From positions 1 to 9,625 of the forward strand of contig CAYYJH010000098.1 in assembly GCA_964472195.1 (NCBI GenBank): 9,625 nucleotides of DNA, written 5' to 3'. Below the pieces are notes generated by a model. The model ran no database searches, was not told the origin of the DNA, and saw only the letters and a list, made by a program, of their open reading frames with translations. This DNA is from BS750m-G4 sp964472195 (GTDB lineage: Bacteria > Bacteroidota > Ignavibacteria > Tepidaquicellales > Tepidaquicellaceae). Positions within the stretch are counted from its first letter, which is position 1, and every line of letters starts with the position of its first letter. Positions 7,049-9,625 of the stretch are shown here, piece after piece. The translations under genes and the position numbers were made by a program.

Positions 7049-8167
7049 TCATATCTTTGAAGCAACAGCTTCAGCCATGTCTAGTGATGTATTATCACCA
7101 CCCATATCATACGTTCTCACTTTTCCTTCTTTTATAACTTCTGCAACTGCGGTTTCAAGTGAATCACCCTTATCTTTTTCTCCTAACCAATCGAGCATCA
7201 TTTTAACTGCGAGTATAGTAGCGATAGGATTTACTTTATACAAGCCAGCATATTTCGGAGCAGAGCCATGTGACGGTTCGAATACTGCAAGGTCTTTTCC
7301 AATATTACCGGAACATCCAAAACCAAGACCACCAACTAGCTGTGCAGAAAGGTCTGATATTACATCGCCATATAAGTTCGGTGCAACCATTACATCATAA
7401 CTTAAAGGATTTTTTAACAGCCACATTGTCATCGCATCGATGTTTGCATCATCTAACTCAATACCCGGGAATTCTTTTGCAACATCCTTCGCAATTTCCA
7501 GGAATAAACCGTCTGTCGCTCGAACTACGTTTGCCTTATGCACAACCGTTACTTTTTTACGATTGAATTTCTTAGCGTAATCAAATGCTGCCCTGATAAT
7601 CCTTTCGGAACCATGATGCGTATTTATTTTACACGAGATTGCATACTGGTCATTCGGTACTTCCTTGAACTTTGCGAATGGTTTCGACAACTCTGTTAGT
7701 ACATCCGATAACTTTTCAGGGACAGGATTAAACTCAACCCCGGAATATAAATCCTCAGTGTTTTCACGAAAGATTACAAGATCTATTGTGTCCTTATAAT
7801 TGAGAGGATTTCCCGGATACGCTTTACAGGGACGAAGACAGATATACAAATCGAACAACTGTCTCATCCTAACTATCGGTGACCTGTAAAGCAGGTTTTG
7901 ATTTTGAAGTTCGGGAATTAATTCTGCTGCTGCAGCTTTAACGGGTTTGGAAGTAATTGCTCCGAACAACGCTGCATCAACATTTTTTAATAACTCTACA
8001 GTTCTTTCAGGAAATGCTTCGCCTTCTTTACACCAGAATTCCCAACCGATATCACCATGAATATATTCTGCTTCGAGACCAATTTTATCGAGAACGATTT
8101 TAGCAGCATCTAAAACATCGATTCCGCAACCGTCACCCGGCAGCCAGGCTATTTTATATTTCGCCAT
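7049..8167 (-). CDS. NAD(P)-dependent isocitrate/homoisocitrate dehydrogenase family enzyme
   Basis: This 372-residue beta-decarboxylating dehydrogenase oxidises and decarboxylates an isocitrate-type acid to a 2-oxo acid. Landmarks are LPGDGCGIDV near 9, the substrate loop SPIVRMR at 96-102, LYICLRP at 107-113, FRENTEDLYSG at 133-143, VHKANV at 209-214 with Lys211, and YGDVISD at 266-272 with the metal-binding aspartates. The HGSAPKYAG segment at 300-308 carries Lys305-Tyr306, with Val312 and Tyr353 further on, which resembles NADP-dependent isocitrate dehydrogenase. The substrate loop resembles homoisocitrate dehydrogenase (SPIVALR), with Ile98 in place of the Asn of isocitrate dehydrogenases. 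Isocitrate and homoisocitrate are both plausible; isopropylmalate is less likely. It leads the cluster, with a strong AAGGAG site five bases before its ATG and a promoter at 8202-8233. Confidence 0.92.
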   Translation of the reverse strand: MAKYKIAWLPGDGCGIDVLDAAKIVLDKIGLEAEYIHGDIGWEFWCKEGEAFPERTVELLKNVDAALFGAITSKPVKAAAAELIPELQNQNLLYRSPIVRMRQLFDLYICLRPCKAYPGNPLNYKDTIDLVIFRENTEDLYSGVEFNPVPEKLSDVLTELSKPFAKFKEVPNDQYAISCKINTHHGSERIIRAAFDYAKKFNRKKVTVVHKANVVRATDGLFLEIAKDVAKEFPGIELDDANIDAMTMWLLKNPLSYDVMVAPNLYGDVISDLSAQLVGGLGFGCSGNIGKDLAVFEPSHGSAPKYAGLYKVNPIATILAVKMMLDWLGEKDKGDSLETAVAEVIKEGKVRTYDMGGDNTSLDMAEAVASKI

Positions 8168-8172
8168 AAGTA

Positions 8173-8178
8173 CTCCTT
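8173..8178 (-). promoter_or_regulatory. Strong Shine-Dalgarno site of the dehydrogenase gene
   Basis: AAGGAG on the minus strand, five bases before the ATG at 8167. It decides the start and is the strongest ribosome site in the window. Confidence 0.85.
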
Positions 8179-8185
8179 GATTTTT

Positions 8186-8218
8186 AGGTTTTGAATGAAT
8201 ACAAAATTACTCAAACCT
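8186..8218. promoter_or_regulatory. Inverted repeat overlapping the cluster promoter, candidate operator
   Basis: AGGTTTTGA at 8186-8194 and TCAAACCT at 8211-8218 form an inverted repeat with one extra base in the left arm. It is centred on the -7 element at 8202-8209. A dimeric regulator bound here would block the promoter. It could be chance in AT-rich DNA. Confidence 0.35.
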
Positions 8219-8233
8219 TTTATATCTCTCAAT
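8202..8233 (-). promoter_or_regulatory. Bacteroidetes-type promoter for the six-gene cluster
   Basis: On the minus strand, ATTG at 8233-8230 is followed after 20 nt by TAATTTTG at 8209-8202, matching the -33 TTTG / -7 TAnnTTTG pattern known for the primary sigma factor of Bacteroidota. Transcription would start near 8196, giving a leader of about 30 nt that contains the AAGGAG site. Confidence 0.6.
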
Positions 8234-8333
8234 GAATATATTTATGTTTCTGTCGATTTTAAAATACTAATTCTTTAATATTTGTATTTAATATTTTTAC
8301 ACAGAGATTTTAATCCCTCTCGAATATCATTTC

Positions 8334-8341
8334 TAATTTTG
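8334..8341 (+). promoter_or_regulatory. Possible -7 element of the rocD promoter
   Basis: TAATTTTG matches the TAnnTTTG element exactly and would give a leader of about 30 nt before the ATG at 8380, mirroring the arrangement on the other strand. No convincing TTG lies about 20 nt upstream, so the call is weak. Confidence 0.35.
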
Positions 8342-8379
8342 GTATTTTGCTTGATTCACAAATCCTAAAATATAAACGA

Positions 8380-9582
8380 ATGAATACACAGGACTATATA
8401 AAGATCGAAGAGCAATACGGAGCTCATAATTATCTTCCTTTAGATGTAGTAATAAATAAAGCTGAAGGAGTCTGGGTATGGGACGTCGAAGGAAATAAAT
8501 ATCTTGATTGCCTTGCAGCATACTCCGCTGTTAACCAGGGTCACTGCAACCCAAGAATTATAAAAGCAATGAAAGAGCAGGCAGATAAAGTCACATTAAC
8601 ATCCCGTGCTTTCAGGAATGACCAGCTTCCTCTTTTATGTGAAGAATTATGCAGACTTACAGGGTATGAAATGATGCTCCCGATGAATTCAGGCTCCGAA
8701 GCTGTCGAAACGGCTATCAAGGCTTCACGTAAATGGGGCTACAAAAATAAAAATGTCCGGGAAAACTCAGCAGAGATCATTGCATGTGAAAACAATTTTG
8801 CAGGAAGAACAATTACTGTCATTAGTTTTTCAACAGAAGAACAATATAAAGATGGCTTCGGACCATTGACACCGGGTTTCAAGACTATTCCTTACAATGA
8901 TGCGGAAGCTTTGGAAAAAGCAATAACACCAAACACAGTCGCTTTCATTGTAGAACCGATACAGGGAGAAGGTGGTGTTATAATTCCATCGGAAGGATAC
9001 TTAAAGGAGGCATATAAGATTTGCAAAAAGAATAACGTATTATTTATAGCGGATGAGATACAATCAGGACTTGGAAGAAGCGGAAAGTTATTTGCTTTTG
9101 AATACGATGGTATTAAACCCGATTTAGTAACAGTTGGTAAAGCACTTTCCGGAGGATGTTATCCTGTTTCTGCGGTATTATCGAGCAAAGAAGTACTCGG
9201 TGTTTTTAGCCCGGGTGATCATGGCTCTACCTTCGGCGGCAACCCGCTTGGCGCAGCAATCGCAAGAGAGAGTATTAAGGTTTTGACTGAAGAAAAATTA
9301 ATTGATAATTCTTACGAGCTTGGTAAATATTTTATGGATAGGTTACGTGAAATAAAATCTCCTCATATTCATGAAATAAGAGGAAAAGGTTTATTCATCG
9401 GGGTTGAATTGAATGATAATGCAAACGGTGCAAGAAGGTTTTGCGAAGCATTGATGAAAAAAGGAATACTTAGTAAAGAGACACATGTAAATGTAATTCG
9501 CTTTGCACCACCGCTTGTCATTACAAAGGAAGAAATAGACTGGGCACTGGAAAGAATAGAAGAAGTTATAATGATGGATTGA
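8380..9582 (+). CDS. rocD: Ornithine aminotransferase
   Basis: RocD moves the delta-amino group of ornithine to 2-oxoglutarate, giving glutamate-5-semialdehyde and glutamate, in arginine/ornithine breakdown and proline formation. The 400-residue product has the usual family length and the class III aminotransferase landmarks: EQYGAHNYLPLDVV near 11 with Tyr13, AYSAVNQGH at 48-55, NSGSEAVETA at 103-112, NNFAGRT with Arg142, EPIQGEGG at 192-199 with Glu197, ADEIQSGLGR with Asp225 and Gln228, and GKALSGG with the PLP-binding Lys254. The start is the ATG at 8380, because the family's N-terminus begins just before the YGAHNY motif; reading from the TTG at 8347 would add eleven unrelated residues. 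No Shine-Dalgarno is visible. It diverges from the tricarboxylate cluster, linked to it only through 2-oxoglutarate. Confidence 0.95.
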   Translation: MNTQDYIKIEEQYGAHNYLPLDVVINKAEGVWVWDVEGNKYLDCLAAYSAVNQGHCNPRIIKAMKEQADKVTLTSRAFRNDQLPLLCEELCRLTGYEMMLPMNSGSEAVETAIKASRKWGYKNKNVRENSAEIIACENNFAGRTITVISFSTEEQYKDGFGPLTPGFKTIPYNDAEALEKAITPNTVAFIVEPIQGEGGVIIPSEGYLKEAYKICKKNNVLFIADEIQSGLGRSGKLFAFEYDGIKPDLVTVGKALSGGCYPVSAVLSSKEVLGVFSPGDHGSTFGGNPLGAAIARESIKVLTEEKLIDNSYELGKYFMDRLREIKSPHIHEIRGKGLFIGVELNDNANGARRFCEALMKKGILSKETHVNVIRFAPPLVITKEEIDWALERIEEVIMMD

Positions 9583-9625
9583 ATTTTATTTTAGATTGAA
9601 AGGTTGTAGCAGAATTAGTTAAATT
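9583..9625. other. Trailing intergenic sequence after rocD
   Basis: Forty-three AT-rich bases follow the rocD stop codon. I see no hairpin or T-run and no start of a further gene. Confidence 0.5.

Noticed and set aside
105..8167. A complete 2-aminoadipate lysine pathway or a complete 2-methylcitrate cycle
   Set aside because: Homocitrate synthase, LysW/LysX-type genes, methylcitrate synthase and methylisocitrate lyase (PrpB) are all missing from the window, so neither pathway can be claimed from these genes.
7049..8167. 3-isopropylmalate dehydrogenase (LeuB)
   Set aside because: The substrate loop has Ser-Pro-Ile-Val and the LYICLRP and RENTEDLYSG segments resemble isocitrate-type enzymes, and no leucine genes are nearby.
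8347..8379. N-terminal extension of ornithine aminotransferase from a TTG
   Set aside because: The eleven extra residues do not resemble the family, and the ATG at 8380 gives the usual length.

Overview
This AT-rich window carries seven protein-coding genes and no RNA genes. It looks like a bacterium of the Bacteroidota/Ignavibacteriota (FCB) group. The evidence is that most genes lack a Shine-Dalgarno sequence and start after A/T-rich leaders, and that the one well-formed promoter fits the Bacteroidetes-type pattern (TTG, 20 nt, TAnnTTTG) instead of the E. coli -35/-10 pattern. This placement is an inference; no phylogenetic marker is present.

Layout. Positions 1-104 are non-coding and hold a short repeated palindromic element. 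Positions 105-8167 hold six minus-strand genes that read as one cluster from right to left: an isocitrate/homoisocitrate-type dehydrogenase, a small HD-domain protein, a large aconitase-superfamily enzyme that closely resembles fungal homoaconitase (LYS4), a MmgE/PrpD-family dehydratase, a citrate lyase gamma-beta (CitD-CitE) fusion, and citrate lyase alpha (CitF). The last five are 26-58 nt apart; a 124-nt gap follows the dehydrogenase. A 212-nt divergent promoter region (8168-8379) separates the cluster from a plus-strand ornithine aminotransferase (rocD), which runs to 9582. Nothing is recognisable in 9583-9625.

How the genes fit together. Five of the six clustered proteins act on citrate-like tricarboxylic acids. 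CitF plus CitDE cleave a 3-hydroxy tricarboxylate through an acyl-carrier thioester. The PrpD-type enzyme dehydrates citrate-type acids to cis-alkenes, the aconitase/homoaconitase rehydrates them to isocitrate-type acids, and the dehydrogenase oxidatively decarboxylates these to 2-oxo acids. The cluster could therefore link a lyase route and an isomerase/dehydrogenase route from one shared substrate.

What the substrate is (citrate, homocitrate, 2-methylcitrate or another analogue) cannot be settled from sequence. Several features depart from the standard TCA set: the LYS4-type enzyme, a dehydrogenase whose substrate loop is homoisocitrate-like while its cofactor site is NADP-isocitrate-like, a dedicated PrpD-family dehydratase, and an HD protein that has lost the His of its HD doublet. 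Homocitrate/methylcitrate synthase, PrpB, the citrate lyase accessory genes (citC, citG, citX) and a transporter are all absent from the window.
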